64,000 nucleotides of DNA, from positions 119,405 through 183,404 of the forward strand of contig JAYRKJ010000010.1 of assembly GCA_041905785.1 (NCBI GenBank). The letters are read 5' to 3'. The translations under genes and the position numbers were made by a program. Shown here piece after piece: positions 27,701-36,055 of the stretch. This stretch comes from Roseateles_B sp041905785. GTDB taxonomy: Bacteria; Pseudomonadota; Gammaproteobacteria; Burkholderiales; Burkholderiaceae_C. Position 1 is the first letter of the stretch; each line of letters opens with the position of its first letter. The notes below the pieces were generated by a model. That model ran no database searches, was not told where the DNA came from, and worked only from the letters and a program-made list of their open reading frames with translations.

Positions 27701-28021
27701 TACGAGATGCTCAAGCACACCGGCGAGTACCCCATCATCGGCGTGAACACCTTCCGCAACCCGCATGGCGACCCGGTGCCCGAGCACATCGAGCTGGCCC
27801 GCTCGACGGACGAGGAAAAGCAGAGCCAGCTCTCGCGCCTGGCCGCTTTCCACGAGCGCAATGCCGCGCAGGCGCCCGCCATGCTGCAGCGCCTGCAGCA
27901 GGCCGTCATCGACAACAAGAACGTCTTCGAGGTGCTGATGGACGCCGTGCGCGTCTGCTCCCTGGGCCAGATCACCTCGGCGCTGTTCGAGGTGGGCGGG
28001 CAGTATCGACGCAGCATGTAA
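24731..28021 (+). CDS. icmF: Fused isobutyryl-CoA mutase IcmF
   Basis: Adenosylcobalamin-dependent mutase that interconverts isobutyryl-CoA and n-butyryl-CoA (some members also act on isovaleryl/pivalyl-CoA). The 1096-residue protein has an N-terminal B12-binding domain with the lower-ligand His in FDGHDAAINIM and YGGGGGVIVP, a central MeaI-type GTPase chaperone (Walker A TGTGGAGKSSLTDE near residue 213; NKFDRKGA near 355), and the C-terminal (beta/alpha)8 mutase domain (VSISGYHIAEAGANPISQLA). All three are in the known IcmF order. The ATG at 24731 follows GGAG. Control by the LiuR-like regulator is inferred from the palindrome; a terminator follows. Confidence 0.95.
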   Translation: MTDLSAEFKALADYRPTHKVRFVTAASLFDGHDAAINIMRRILQSMGAEVIHLGHNRSVDEVVTAALQEDAQGIAISSYQGGHVEYFKYMVQLLKERGGEHIQVYGGGGGVIVPAEIRDLADHGVRIFSPEDGQRMGLQGMIGEMVMRCDKDISSFAPTSIDAIQGQTEGAWRALAQLMTALENEKADAGLVQALREQAAGLKTPVLGITGTGGAGKSSLTDELIRRLRLDQDDRLRVALISIDPSRRKSGGALLGDRIRMNAISPWSQGSRVFMRSLATRDFGSEISKALPDVVAAAKVAGFDLVIVETSGIGQGDAAIVPHVDIPMYVMTPEFGAASQLEKIDMLDFAEFVAINKFDRKGAADAWRDVAKQVQRNKEAWGKKAEDMPVFGTMASRFNDDGVTALYQALKPRLAALGLQLAEGRLPLVHTRYSTHQTPIVPPARVRYLAEISDSVRGYKKRVRQQALLAREIQQLHGASRMLLEANPEKQNARGALAELATAREARQDVDARQLLAQWPDMQKAYAGDEYVVKIRDKEIRTSLVSTSLSGTKIKKVVLPHYEDHGELLKWLMLENVPGSFPYTAGVFAFKREGEDPTRMFAGEGDAFRTNRRFKLVSEGMPAKRLSTAFDSVTLYGADPAPRPDIYGKVGNSGVSIATLDDMKVLYDGFDLCSPTTSVSMTINGPAPSILAMFMNTAIDQQIAKFKADNGRDPTADETAKIKAWVLANVRGTVQADILKEDQGQNTCIFSTEFSLKVMGDIAEYFVHHNVRNFYSVSISGYHIAEAGANPISQLALTLSNGFTFVEAYLARGMHIDDFAPNLSFFFSNGMDPEYTVLGRVARRIWAVAMRDKYGANERSQKLKYHIQTSGRSLHAQEIAFNDIRTTLQALIAIYDNCNSLHTNAYDEAITTPTEESVRRAMAIQLIINREWGLAKNENPSQGAFIIEELTELVEEAVLAEFEKIAERGGVLGAMETGYQRSKIQEESLHYEMLKHTGEYPIIGVNTFRNPHGDPVPEHIELARSTDEEKQSQLSRLAAFHERNAAQAPAMLQRLQQAVIDNKNVFEVLMDAVRVCSLGQITSALFEVGGQYRRSM

Positions 28022-28043
28022 ACCGCCGTCTTCGACGCGCGCC

Positions 28044-28069
28044 AGGGCCTCCCGAGTGGAGGCCCTATT
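28044..28069 (+). terminator. Rho-independent terminator after icmF
   Basis: AGGGCCTCC (28044-28052) pairs perfectly with GGAGGCCCT (28058-28066) around a five-base loop, followed by ATTT. It starts 22 bases after the icmF stop. The next 270 bases up to the caspase gene hold no gene that I can support; a TTGACA at 28291-28296 lacks a convincing -10. Confidence 0.8.
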
Positions 28070-28336
28070 TCATGGCGGCGAGGGCGGCAGTCCGGCGCAT
28101 TCACCCAACGCCATTGAGCATGGGACCAGCGGCCCATCAACCCTGCCGCGACGGGATTCGCCGCAATCATCATCAAGTGGAGGGAAGCTTGGGGCCCTCA
28201 CCCCTAGTCCGAGGGATCAGCCGCCGGCCAAACCTGGCGGAGCATGCGCCTGGGTCTCGCGCTTTCGCTGCCGCGGCACGGCGAAGTGCATTGACAAAGA
28301 CCCTTGCGTGCCGCTCCGCCACTCCGGGAGGAACCC

Positions 28337-29167
28337 ATGGCCTCGACCCGTCGTGCCCTTTGCGTGGGCATCAACCACTTCAAGAACTACCCCAGCGCGA
28401 CCCTGCAGGGCTGCGTCAACGACGCCAACGACATGCGCACCATGTTGTGCGCCAAGCTGGGCTTCGCGGCTTCGGACGTCACGGTGCTTGCCGACGCCCA
28501 GGCGACCAAGCAGGCCATCATGGGCCAGCTCAAGCAAATGGTGCAGGACGCCAAGGCCGGCAAGCTGCACTACCTGGTGTTCAGCCTTTCCAGCCATGGC
28601 TCCCAGGTGCCTGACCTCAGCGGCGACGAGCCCGATCGGGCCGACGAGGTCTTCTGCCCACACGATCTGGCTGCCGCCAGTGGCCAATGGCATCCCGACC
28701 ACATCATCAGCGACGACGAACTGCACGACCTCTTCGCCCAGCTGCCCAAGACGGTGCTGCTGGAGGTCTACCTGGACACCTGCCACAGCGGCACGGGCCT
28801 CAAGGCCCTGGACCTGGCGCCGGACCGCCGCCCACGCTACCTGCCGCCGCCCAGCCTGGACGCCTTCCTGGCGCTGGAGGGCCGGCGTTCGCGCGGCCTG
28901 CGCCATGCCCTGGACACCAAGATTGGATCGCACAACATCCTCTGGGCCGCCTGCCGTTCGGACCAGACCAGCGCAGACGCCCACATCGCCGGCGGCTGGC
29001 ATGGCGCTTTCACCTACTACCTCTGCAAGCAGATGAATGCGGGCGGCCAGGCGCTGTCCCGCAAGGAGCTGCTGGCGCGAATCCGCGCCGATCTGCAGGC
29101 CAACCACTACGGCCAGGTACCGCAGCTGGAGTGCGATGCAACCCAGCGCAATGTGACGCCCAGCTGA
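28337..29167 (+). CDS. Caspase-like (C14, metacaspase-type) peptidase
   Basis: A 276-residue, single-domain caspase-fold protein without signal peptide or membrane helix. The catalytic pair is intact: His87 in FSLSSHGSQ and Cys149 in YLDTCHSGTG. The acidic segment DEPDRADEVFCPHD resembles the Ca-binding region of type I metacaspases, implying cleavage after Arg/Lys rather than Asp. The ATG has GGAGGA six bases upstream. It is followed by a chemoreceptor gene on the same strand, 179 bases away, with a hairpin between. Its biological role here is unknown; bacterial relatives occur in regulated proteolysis and in defence systems, but no defence gene is adjacent. Confidence 0.88.
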   Translation: MASTRRALCVGINHFKNYPSATLQGCVNDANDMRTMLCAKLGFAASDVTVLADAQATKQAIMGQLKQMVQDAKAGKLHYLVFSLSSHGSQVPDLSGDEPDRADEVFCPHDLAAASGQWHPDHIISDDELHDLFAQLPKTVLLEVYLDTCHSGTGLKALDLAPDRRPRYLPPPSLDAFLALEGRRSRGLRHALDTKIGSHNILWAACRSDQTSADAHIAGGWHGAFTYYLCKQMNAGGQALSRKELLARIRADLQANHYGQVPQLECDATQRNVTPS

Positions 29168-29198
29168 TGGGCCTGCCGGCCGCCTGCTGCGGCCTTGT

Positions 29199-29228
29199 GG
29201 CCTGGCTGCCTCCGTTGGCAACCAGGCC
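29199..29228 (+). terminator. Hairpin after the caspase gene, possible terminator
   Basis: GGCCTGGCTGCC pairs with GGCAACCAGGCC with a single C-A mismatch and a six-base loop. There is no clean T-run, so intrinsic termination is only possible. Confidence 0.45.
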
Positions 29229-29346
29229 GGCCACCTCTTGATCCTGCTCAAGCGCCAGACCTGCGTACGCCTTATCCTGTGCCCCATCCAAAAGACGACC
29301 CCGCAAAGTCGCACCGCCCCGGAGGGAACACCAGGGAGCGCAAGAG

Positions 29347-30900
29347 ATGGACAGCCTCAGGAACTTGAGGATAGGCACGCGTCTGGGCCTGGCATTTGGC
29401 CTGATGCTGCTGCTGATGATGATGTTGAGTGGCGTGGGCTGGTATTGCAGCCAGCGCATGCATGAGCAGGCTCAGGAGCTTTACCAGCAGCGGACGATTC
29501 CCATCCGCCAGATCGGTGCCATCGACGCCCTGATGCTGCGCAACCGGATGCTCGTGATGGAAATGCTGCGGGATTCGCAGCCTGCAAAGCTCGAGTCCCT
29601 GGACCAGCAGCTGCGCGCCAATATCGCCGAGGTCACGGAGACCTGGAAGCACTACATGCAGGGCCCCTTGAGCACTGAGGAAAAGGCACAGGCCGAGCGA
29701 TTCGCCGAAACGCGCGGGGCCTATGTCAAACAAGGCCTGCTCGCGGCCCGGGATTTGCTCAAGCAAGGCGACAGCGCAGGCGCCGAGCAGGTGTACAGCC
29801 AGAAGATCCAGCCTCTGGGCTTGCAGGCCAAGGCCTCCATCGAGCAACTGATCACCCTGCAGATCCAGGGCGCCCAGCGAAGCTTTGCCGAGCTGGAAAC
29901 CCTGCAGCGGCAGGTCAGGCTGTGGTCACTGGCTCTGTCGGCCGCCACGGTGCTGCTGGCCGTCGTTGCCGCACGCTATTGCACGCGCTCCATCGTCGCC
30001 CCGCTGGGGCAGGCCGTGCAGTTGGCCCGGCAGGTCGCGGATGGCGATCTGCGCGAGCAAATCCAGAGCCAGGGCCGCGACGAGGCGCACGAACTCCTGG
30101 AGGCGCTCAACACCATGTCGGACAAGCTGTCAGGCATGGTGCGGCGCGTGCGCGAAAGCAGCGACACCATCGCCACCGGTTCCAGCGAGATTGCCACCGG
30201 CACGGCCGACCTGAGTCAGCGCACGGAGGAGCAGGCCAGCAATCTGCAACAGACCGCGGCCTCCATGGAGCAGCTCGCCGGCACGGTGACCAACAATGCC
30301 GCGACGGCTTCGCAAGCCGACCATCTGGCCCGCGAAGCGGCCGCGTCGGCAGGGCAAGGGGGAACGCTGGTCGGGCAGGTGGTGCAGACCATGCAGGGCA
30401 TTGCCGACTCCTCACGCCGCATCGCCGACATCATCTCGGTGATCGACGGCATTGCGTTTCAGACCAACATCCTGGCCTTGAACGCCGCCGTCGAGGCGGC
30501 GCGCGCCGGTGAGCAGGGTCGTGGCTTCGCCGTCGTGGCCGCTGAAGTGCGGGCACTGGCCCAACGCAGTGCCGGCGCAGCCAAGGAGATCAAGAGTCTG
30601 ATCAGCCAGAGCGTCGAGCAGGTCGACCAGGGCAATCGCCTGGTGGAGCAGGCAGGGCGGTCCATGAGCGGCATCGTGGCTCAGGTGCAGCAGGTCAGCC
30701 ATCTGATCGGCGACATCGCCACGGCCAGCCAGGAGCAGTCCCGCGGCATTGCACAGGTCGGAGCGGCCGTCACGCAACTGGATCAGGTCACGCAGCAAAA
30801 CGCGGCCCTGGTGGAGCAGAGCACGGCGGCGGCAGAAAGCCTGCAGCAGCAAGCCGCGCGTCTGGCTGAGCTGGTCAGCACCTTCCAGACCAGCGGCTGA
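29347..30900 (+). CDS. Methyl-accepting chemotaxis protein
   Basis: A 517-residue chemoreceptor. An N-terminal membrane helix (about 8-32), a periplasmic four-helix-bundle ligand domain (33-190), a second helix (192-211), a HAMP domain (213-265) and the cytoplasmic signalling domain are in the usual order. The hairpin tip is intact (IDGIAFQTNILALNAAVEA, then RAGEQGRGFAVVAAEVR). The C-terminus lacks the NWETF-type pentapeptide tether. The ligand cannot be inferred. GGGAG is present upstream of the ATG. It converges on the signalling operon that ends at 30991. Confidence 0.95.
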   Translation: MDSLRNLRIGTRLGLAFGLMLLLMMMLSGVGWYCSQRMHEQAQELYQQRTIPIRQIGAIDALMLRNRMLVMEMLRDSQPAKLESLDQQLRANIAEVTETWKHYMQGPLSTEEKAQAERFAETRGAYVKQGLLAARDLLKQGDSAGAEQVYSQKIQPLGLQAKASIEQLITLQIQGAQRSFAELETLQRQVRLWSLALSAATVLLAVVAARYCTRSIVAPLGQAVQLARQVADGDLREQIQSQGRDEAHELLEALNTMSDKLSGMVRRVRESSDTIATGSSEIATGTADLSQRTEEQASNLQQTAASMEQLAGTVTNNAATASQADHLAREAAASAGQGGTLVGQVVQTMQGIADSSRRIADIISVIDGIAFQTNILALNAAVEAARAGEQGRGFAVVAAEVRALAQRSAGAAKEIKSLISQSVEQVDQGNRLVEQAGRSMSGIVAQVQQVSHLIGDIATASQEQSRGIAQVGAAVTQLDQVTQQNAALVEQSTAAAESLQQQAARLAELVSTFQTSG

Positions 30901-30990
30901 GGCGTCCTGCCTCTGCGCAAGACCTGGCACCGCGCGCGCCCTGCAGGGGCCTGGCGCCGGTGCAAGGCCTCGCCCCACGGCCCCCGGCGA

Positions 30991-33114
30991 TCAGGCGGCG
31001 GCAGCCGTGGACTTGCTTTCGTCGACCTCGGCAGGCCCTGCAATCGGGATCCAGACGTTGAAGCAGCTGCCCTCGCCCGGCTGGGACTCCACCTCGATGC
31101 GTCCACCGTGCTTCTTCACGATGGAAAAGGACAGCGACAGGCCCAGCCCCGTCCCCTTCCCCACGGGCTTTGTCGTGAAGAAGGGCTCGAAAATGCGCCG
31201 TTTGGTGGCTTCGCTCATGCCGCAGCCGGTGTCCCGCACGCTGACGCAGACCCAGTCGCCTTCCTGGCGCGTGGACAGCGTGATCACGCCCCGCTCCGGG
31301 ATGGCGTGCGCCGCATTCACGATGAGGTTCATGAACACCTGGTTCAGCTGCGCCGCACGGCAGCGAACGGTGGGCAGGGGCGCGTAGTGCTTGACGATCT
31401 CCGCCTTGTACTTGACCTCGTTCATCACCACGTTCAGCGTGGAGTCCAGGCCGGCGTTCAGGTCCGCGTCCTGCCAGTCGGACTGGTCCACCCGAGAGAA
31501 GTCCTTGAGATCCTGAACGATCTTCTTCACACGCGTCAAGCCTTCGTCGCTCTCGTCCAGCAGCTCGGGCAGGTCTTCCTTGAGGAACTCCATGTCCAGC
31601 TCGGACCGCTGCCCTTCGATGGCCTTCTTGAGATCGGCCGGTAGCTGGTTTCGATCGACGCGTTCGTACTGGTCCAGGAGTTCAAACATGCCTTCGACAT
31701 AGCGGCGCAGCGTCCCGAGATTGGAGCTGACGAAACCGATGGGGTTGTTGATCTCATGCGCGACACCCGCCGCCAGCTGACCGATGGAGGCCATCTTCTC
31801 GGACTGCAGGAGCTGGTTCTGCGCCTCTTCCAGCCTGGCGTTGGTTTCCTTCATGCGCTCGAAGTTCTGCTGCAGCTCCGCCTGCACGCGGCGCACCTCG
31901 GTGCGATCCTGCAGCAGCCACCAGGTGCCCGCGTCAACGTTCTTCGAGTCGGCCACGTAGGCGATCAACTGGACCCAGAGCCGATTGCCGCGCTGCGTGC
32001 ACATCTCCATCTCATGCGACAGCGACTCTCCGCGCGACAGCACGGGATACGCCACTTCGCCCAGCGATTCGAAAGCCTGCCGATCCGCGAACAACTCGAC
32101 ACTCTGATGATCCAGTGGACTTTCGTCGCCGAACTCGAACATCTCGGCAAACTTCTTGTTGGCGCGCGTGATGCGCTGGTGCGAGGTGGTGATGATGCCG
32201 ACCGACGCGTTCTCCAGGAATGCCTCGAGCTCATGATGCATGCCCAGCAGCTCAGCGGTGCGCTCCGCCACGAGCTCCTCCAGCTCCTGGCGATGGCGGC
32301 GGATTTCCTCTTCGGCCTGACGACGCGCCGTGACGTCCTGCAGCGTCTCGATTGCGCCCACCACGCGCCCCTGGGCGTCGGTCAGCGGAGCGGCAGTCAG
32401 GTACAGCCAGCGCCCCCGCTCGCCCATCTGCGCAAAGAAGCGCTCCGCTTCATAGGCGCCCGGAATCAAGGGCGACGGCCGGCAGCTTTCGCCCTCAGCG
32501 GTCAGCGCCGACTCCGACACCTGTCCATCGATGATGAGGTCGGCCAGCATGGGGCGCGGCCATTTGTGGAAGGCCTGCCACGCCTCCTTCTCGCCCATCA
32601 TCAAGTCCACCATCTCGATGCCGGTGAGCTTGGCGCAGGCGGCATTCCATTGCGTGACCCGATGCTCGGCATTCAGCACGAAGGTGGCCACCGGGCTGTT
32701 CTCGATGATCTGGTGCAGGACGCGGCCGACGTCCAGCAGACTGCTTTGCACATGGCGCATGTCGCTCAGGTCCTGGCAGGTCATGACCGCCAGCGCCTGC
32801 CCTTCCAGCTGGACGGGCCGGGCGTTGAGCTCCAGGTAGCGGATGGCCCCGCTGGCGGTGACGGCCTCGGCCTCCGCGGACGGCAGCTCGCCGGACTCGG
32901 TCAGACAGCGCTGGCCGTAGGCGAACAAGGCCTCTCTCGTTTGCTCGGTGGCCCACGCGTCGAAGCGCATGGCTTGCAGCGCAGCCAGGTCGTAGCCCAG
33001 CAGCCGCTGCATGCTGGCATTGGCATACAGCACCTTGTCACCAGCATGCACGAAGCCGGGCGTGCTCACCGCCTCCAGCGCGGCAATGAACATGGGGGGC
33101 AGCGCGAGACTCAC
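30991..33114 (-). CDS. Multi-PAS sensor histidine kinase
   Basis: A 707-residue soluble histidine kinase with no clear membrane helix. Three PAS-type domains occupy about residues 5-110, 125-260 and 285-400, joined by coiled coils (RRQAEEEIRRHRQELEEL). The phosphoacceptor is in AAGVAHEINNPIGFVSSN (His near 453). The ATPase has NLIVNAAHAI (N box), DTGCGM (G1), RIFEPFFTT (F box) and GKGTGLGLSLSFSIV (G2). The GTG start overlaps the stop of the preceding REC gene by four bases. It is the last gene of the seven-gene operon and is closely related in its kinase core to the second kinase at 35105-36055. Confidence 0.92.
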   Translation of the reverse strand: MSLALPPMFIAALEAVSTPGFVHAGDKVLYANASMQRLLGYDLAALQAMRFDAWATEQTREALFAYGQRCLTESGELPSAEAEAVTASGAIRYLELNARPVQLEGQALAVMTCQDLSDMRHVQSSLLDVGRVLHQIIENSPVATFVLNAEHRVTQWNAACAKLTGIEMVDLMMGEKEAWQAFHKWPRPMLADLIIDGQVSESALTAEGESCRPSPLIPGAYEAERFFAQMGERGRWLYLTAAPLTDAQGRVVGAIETLQDVTARRQAEEEIRRHRQELEELVAERTAELLGMHHELEAFLENASVGIITTSHQRITRANKKFAEMFEFGDESPLDHQSVELFADRQAFESLGEVAYPVLSRGESLSHEMEMCTQRGNRLWVQLIAYVADSKNVDAGTWWLLQDRTEVRRVQAELQQNFERMKETNARLEEAQNQLLQSEKMASIGQLAAGVAHEINNPIGFVSSNLGTLRRYVEGMFELLDQYERVDRNQLPADLKKAIEGQRSELDMEFLKEDLPELLDESDEGLTRVKKIVQDLKDFSRVDQSDWQDADLNAGLDSTLNVVMNEVKYKAEIVKHYAPLPTVRCRAAQLNQVFMNLIVNAAHAIPERGVITLSTRQEGDWVCVSVRDTGCGMSEATKRRIFEPFFTTKPVGKGTGLGLSLSFSIVKKHGGRIEVESQPGEGSCFNVWIPIAGPAEVDESKSTAAAA

Positions 33115-33674
33115 AGCTGGACCTCGCCCGGATCCTCCAGCAGGAAGGAGCCGTCAGGCCCCCAGTTCACCTTGGTCAGCCCGGGCTCCAGGCTTTCCAG
33201 CCGGCGCAGTTCCAGCTCCTGGGCGCTGAGCTGCCCTTGCTGCACACGCACCAGATCTGCGAGACGGCGGTTCTCGAGATCAAGCTCACGGATGCGCAGA
33301 ATCTGGCTGAGCCCGCACAGCAGCTCATGGTCGTTCCAGGGCTTGGAGATGAAGCGCATGATGCCCACATCGTTGATCGCGGCCATCAGCCCGTTCAGGT
33401 CGGCATAACCGGACAAGATGATCCGCGCGCAATCCGGCTGCAGCTCGCGCAGGCCCTTGAGGAACTCCACGCCGGTCATCTGGGGCATTCGATAGTCCGA
33501 GACCACCAGGGCAAAGTGCACCTCTTGCGCGCGCCGCAGGGCTTCGCTCGGGTCGGTGAACGCCTCGAGGGAATAGGGCTGCTGCTGAGCATCCTTGATC
33601 CCTACCCGCAGCAGGCGCTGCAGGGCCCGCAGGATGTGGGGCTCATCATCAACGAGGAGAATTCTTTGCGCCAT
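33111..33674 (-). CDS. Response regulator with coiled-coil tail
   Basis: A 187-residue single-domain response regulator. The REC domain has the acidic pair in LLVDDEP, the phosphoacceptor Asp in VVSDYRMPQMTG, Thr/Ser in ILSGYAD and the Lys in ISKPWND. The C-terminal 50 residues form a coiled coil (LENRRLADLVRVQQGQL), with no DNA-binding or enzymatic domain. The ISKPW(D/N)D form is shared with the REC domains of its two operon neighbours. The start was placed at the ATG at 33674, ten bases after the HD-GYP stop, and it overlaps the kinase gene that follows. Confidence 0.9.
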   Translation of the reverse strand: MAQRILLVDDEPHILRALQRLLRVGIKDAQQQPYSLEAFTDPSEALRRAQEVHFALVVSDYRMPQMTGVEFLKGLRELQPDCARIILSGYADLNGLMAAINDVGIMRFISKPWNDHELLCGLSQILRIRELDLENRRLADLVRVQQGQLSAQELELRRLESLEPGLTKVNWGPDGSFLLEDPGEVQL

Positions 33675-33684
33675 GATTGCCTTT

Positions 33685-35094
33685 TCAGACCGGTGGCTGC
33701 GGCCCCGAAGCAGGCGCGCTGCCGGCTTCAGGTTTGGAGGGATTCGCCACATCCACACGGATGTAGAGCTGCAGCTTGGCGCCCGCACGCTGGGCGTATT
33801 CGCGCACCTGCTTCACCACGCGCGCATCAAACACATAGCCGCGAGCCAGCAGCAGCGCGCCCTGCGGGCTGGTGAGATCCCGCGAGAGCACCATCCCTTC
33901 CTTGAGGTCCTGGGCCTGAATCAGGAGGTCCAGCGGCCTTTGCTCGGACAGGTCCTTGAGCGCCGCGATCAGCGCCTCGACGACAGACCTGGCGTAGCGG
34001 ATATCCGCACCGCCTCGAATCATGGACAGCGCTTCGTCGGGGGTGTAGCGGTGCTCGGCGACGCGTCCGCTCTGCAGCCCGTGGTAGTCCACCGAAGCGG
34101 CCAGGACTTGCGCCGCCAGCGGCAGTTGCTCACCGGCTAGCCCGTCGGGGAAGCCTTTGCCGTCCAGTCGCTCGTGTTGCGAGCGCACCAGGCGCGCAGC
34201 GCGCTGCAGCTGGGCCAGCGGCATCAGCGCCGTCTCAGCATTGAGCGGATGGCGCCGGTAGAGCTGCAGCTCCTCTCCTCGCAACAGCGACATGGGCTTG
34301 CGCAGCAGGGTATCGGGGAAGCCCAGCTTGCCCACCTCATGCAGCAAGCCGGCGATGTGCAAGTCCTGCTCGGCGAGCGCACCCAGACCCAGGCGATGCG
34401 CCGTCGACTTGGCCAGGTCTGCAACCTGCCGCGAATAGCCCACCATGCTGCCGTCGCGAAGCTCCGTCAGGCCGGCGAACACATTGATGGACAGCACGAA
34501 GTTGCTCTGCAGCTCGGCATAGGCCTGCTCCAGCATGCCGTTGATCTGCTGGATCTCCTGGGTGCGCGCCTTGACCCGCGCCTCAAGGCCGGCATTGAGC
34601 GCCTGCAATTCCTGGTTCTGCGCTTGCGTCAGCGCCTGCAGCCGATGGTTCTCCTGCTCCAGGCGACGGCGGCGCAAACCGTCCTGGACGACCAGCAGCA
34701 TGTTCTGGTCATCCCAGGGCTTGGAGATGTAGCGGTGGATCTCCCCTCGGTTGATCGCCGCGATGGTGGAGGTGACGTCGGCATACCCCGTCAGCAGGAT
34801 GCGGACCACCTCGGGCCAGCGTTGCCTGACCTGCTCCAGGAACTGCGCACCATCCATTTCCGGCATGCGCATGTCCGACACCACCAGGTCCACCGGCTCC
34901 TGTGCCAGCAGCGCCAGCCCCGCCTGCCCGCCTTCGGCCAGCAGCACCTTGTAGCCCTGGGGCCTCAGCAGGCGCCGCAGCGAGCTGAGGATTGCCGGCT
35001 CATCGTCTACGCAAAGAACCACGGGCGGCGCGGCATCTGCAGCGCCTGCAGGCGATTCGGTCGGGGGTGCGGGGATTTCATTCATTGCTGACAT
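33685..35094 (-). CDS. RpfG-type response regulator with degenerate HD-GYP domain
   Basis: A 469-residue protein: REC (about 25-140; phosphoacceptor Asp74 in VVSDMRMPEMDG; ISKPWDD), a long coiled coil (143-195) and an HD-GYP-like domain (200-360). The HD-GYP metal sites are damaged: the first His is Tyr220 (MVGYSRQV), the HD pair is His-Glu (LLHEVGK, 252-253), HHE-DG-GYP reads QHERLDGKGFP, and the later ADxxDA Asp is missing (AASVDYHGL). It is therefore unlikely to hydrolyse c-di-GMP and may instead bind a ligand or partner. A C-terminal domain of about 90 residues follows. It lies between the two kinase genes. Confidence 0.88.
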   Translation of the reverse strand: MSAMNEIPAPPTESPAGAADAAPPVVLCVDDEPAILSSLRRLLRPQGYKVLLAEGGQAGLALLAQEPVDLVVSDMRMPEMDGAQFLEQVRQRWPEVVRILLTGYADVTSTIAAINRGEIHRYISKPWDDQNMLLVVQDGLRRRRLEQENHRLQALTQAQNQELQALNAGLEARVKARTQEIQQINGMLEQAYAELQSNFVLSINVFAGLTELRDGSMVGYSRQVADLAKSTAHRLGLGALAEQDLHIAGLLHEVGKLGFPDTLLRKPMSLLRGEELQLYRRHPLNAETALMPLAQLQRAARLVRSQHERLDGKGFPDGLAGEQLPLAAQVLAASVDYHGLQSGRVAEHRYTPDEALSMIRGGADIRYARSVVEALIAALKDLSEQRPLDLLIQAQDLKEGMVLSRDLTSPQGALLLARGYVFDARVVKQVREYAQRAGAKLQLYIRVDVANPSKPEAGSAPASGPQPPV

Positions 35095-35104
35095 GACGAA
35101 CCCA

Positions 35105-36055
35105 TCAACTGGCCTGGCTCTGCGCGGGCAGATCCGCGTCCGGCGCGTCCGGCTGCTCGATTGGCAGTATCACGCGAAAGCGCGTGCCCACGCCCTGCTG
35201 GCTGTCGACAAGAATCTGACCATGGTGCTTTTTCACGATGCCGTAGGAAAGCGAGAGCCCGAGCCCCGTTCCCTGCCCGATGGGCTTGGTGGTGAAGAAG
35301 GGATCGAAGATCTTGTTCAGGTTGTCGGGCGCGATGCCTGAGCCGTTGTCGGCGACCTCGACCCAGACCTGGTCCCCCTCGCGGCCGGAGCTGATGGTGA
35401 TGCACCCTTGCGCACCATGGATGGCATGCGAGGCATTGACCAGCAGGTTCATGAAGACCTGGTTCAGCTCCGAGGGCAGGCACACGATCTCCGGGATCGC
35501 GCCATAGTTCTTGACGACCTTGGCCTTGTACTTGATCTCGTTGTTGACGATGTTGAGCGTCGACTCCAGGCCCTGGTGCAGATCGGCCAGGACCCATTCC
35601 TGGTGGTTGTCCACCCGCGAGAAGTCCTTGAGGTCCTGCACGATCTTGCGCACACGGGTGATCCCTTCCTTGGACTCCGCCATCAGGGTCGGGATGTCTT
35701 CCTTGAGGTAATCCAGCTCGACCTTGACCCGCAAGGCGCGCAGCTCGGTACCGACCGGCGTGCCAGCCAGCAGGGGCTCCGCCGCCTCATAGGCCGCCAG
35801 CATCTCGAACAAGTCGGTCAGATAGCGTTCCAGCGTGCCGAAGTTCGAGAAGATGAAGCCGATCGGGTTGTTGATCTCGTGCGCAACGCCCGCCGCCAGT
35901 TGGCCGATAGAGGCCAGCTTTTCCGACTGGACCAGCTTTTCCTGGGCCTCGCTGAGCCGCGCGTTCAGCTGCTTCAGCTCCTGGTTGCTGCGCAGCAGTG
36001 CCTGCACCTCTTCGGCGCCGAGGCGGCTGCTGGAGTCTGGCTCATGTCCGCTCAT
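35105..36055 (-). CDS. Sensorless histidine kinase
   Basis: A 316-residue kinase made of a short coiled coil (LKQLNARLSEAQEKLVQSEK) and a HisKA/HATPase core, with no PAS or membrane sensor. The H box is AAGVAHEINNPIGFIFSN, and the N, G1 (DNGSGIAPDNL), F and G2 (GQGTGLGLSLSYGIV) boxes are intact. The ATG at 36055 starts inside the end of the HDOD gene. Lacking its own input, it probably takes signals from a partner such as the HDOD protein or the large hybrid, and phosphorylates the REC proteins of the operon. Confidence 0.9.
   Translation of the reverse strand: MSGHEPDSSSRLGAEEVQALLRSNQELKQLNARLSEAQEKLVQSEKLASIGQLAAGVAHEINNPIGFIFSNFGTLERYLTDLFEMLAAYEAAEPLLAGTPVGTELRALRVKVELDYLKEDIPTLMAESKEGITRVRKIVQDLKDFSRVDNHQEWVLADLHQGLESTLNIVNNEIKYKAKVVKNYGAIPEIVCLPSELNQVFMNLLVNASHAIHGAQGCITISSGREGDQVWVEVADNGSGIAPDNLNKIFDPFFTTKPIGQGTGLGLSLSYGIVKKHHGQILVDSQQGVGTRFRVILPIEQPDAPDADLPAQSQAS

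Noticed and set aside
24635..27853. A 1072-codon open frame on the minus strand opposite icmF
   Set aside because: It is the antisense shadow of a high-GC gene: composition is His/Leu/Gly/Val-biased without any domain, and icmF on the other strand is unmistakable.
28291..28320. TTGACA box as promoter of the caspase gene
   Set aside because: No acceptable -10 element lies 16-18 bases downstream.
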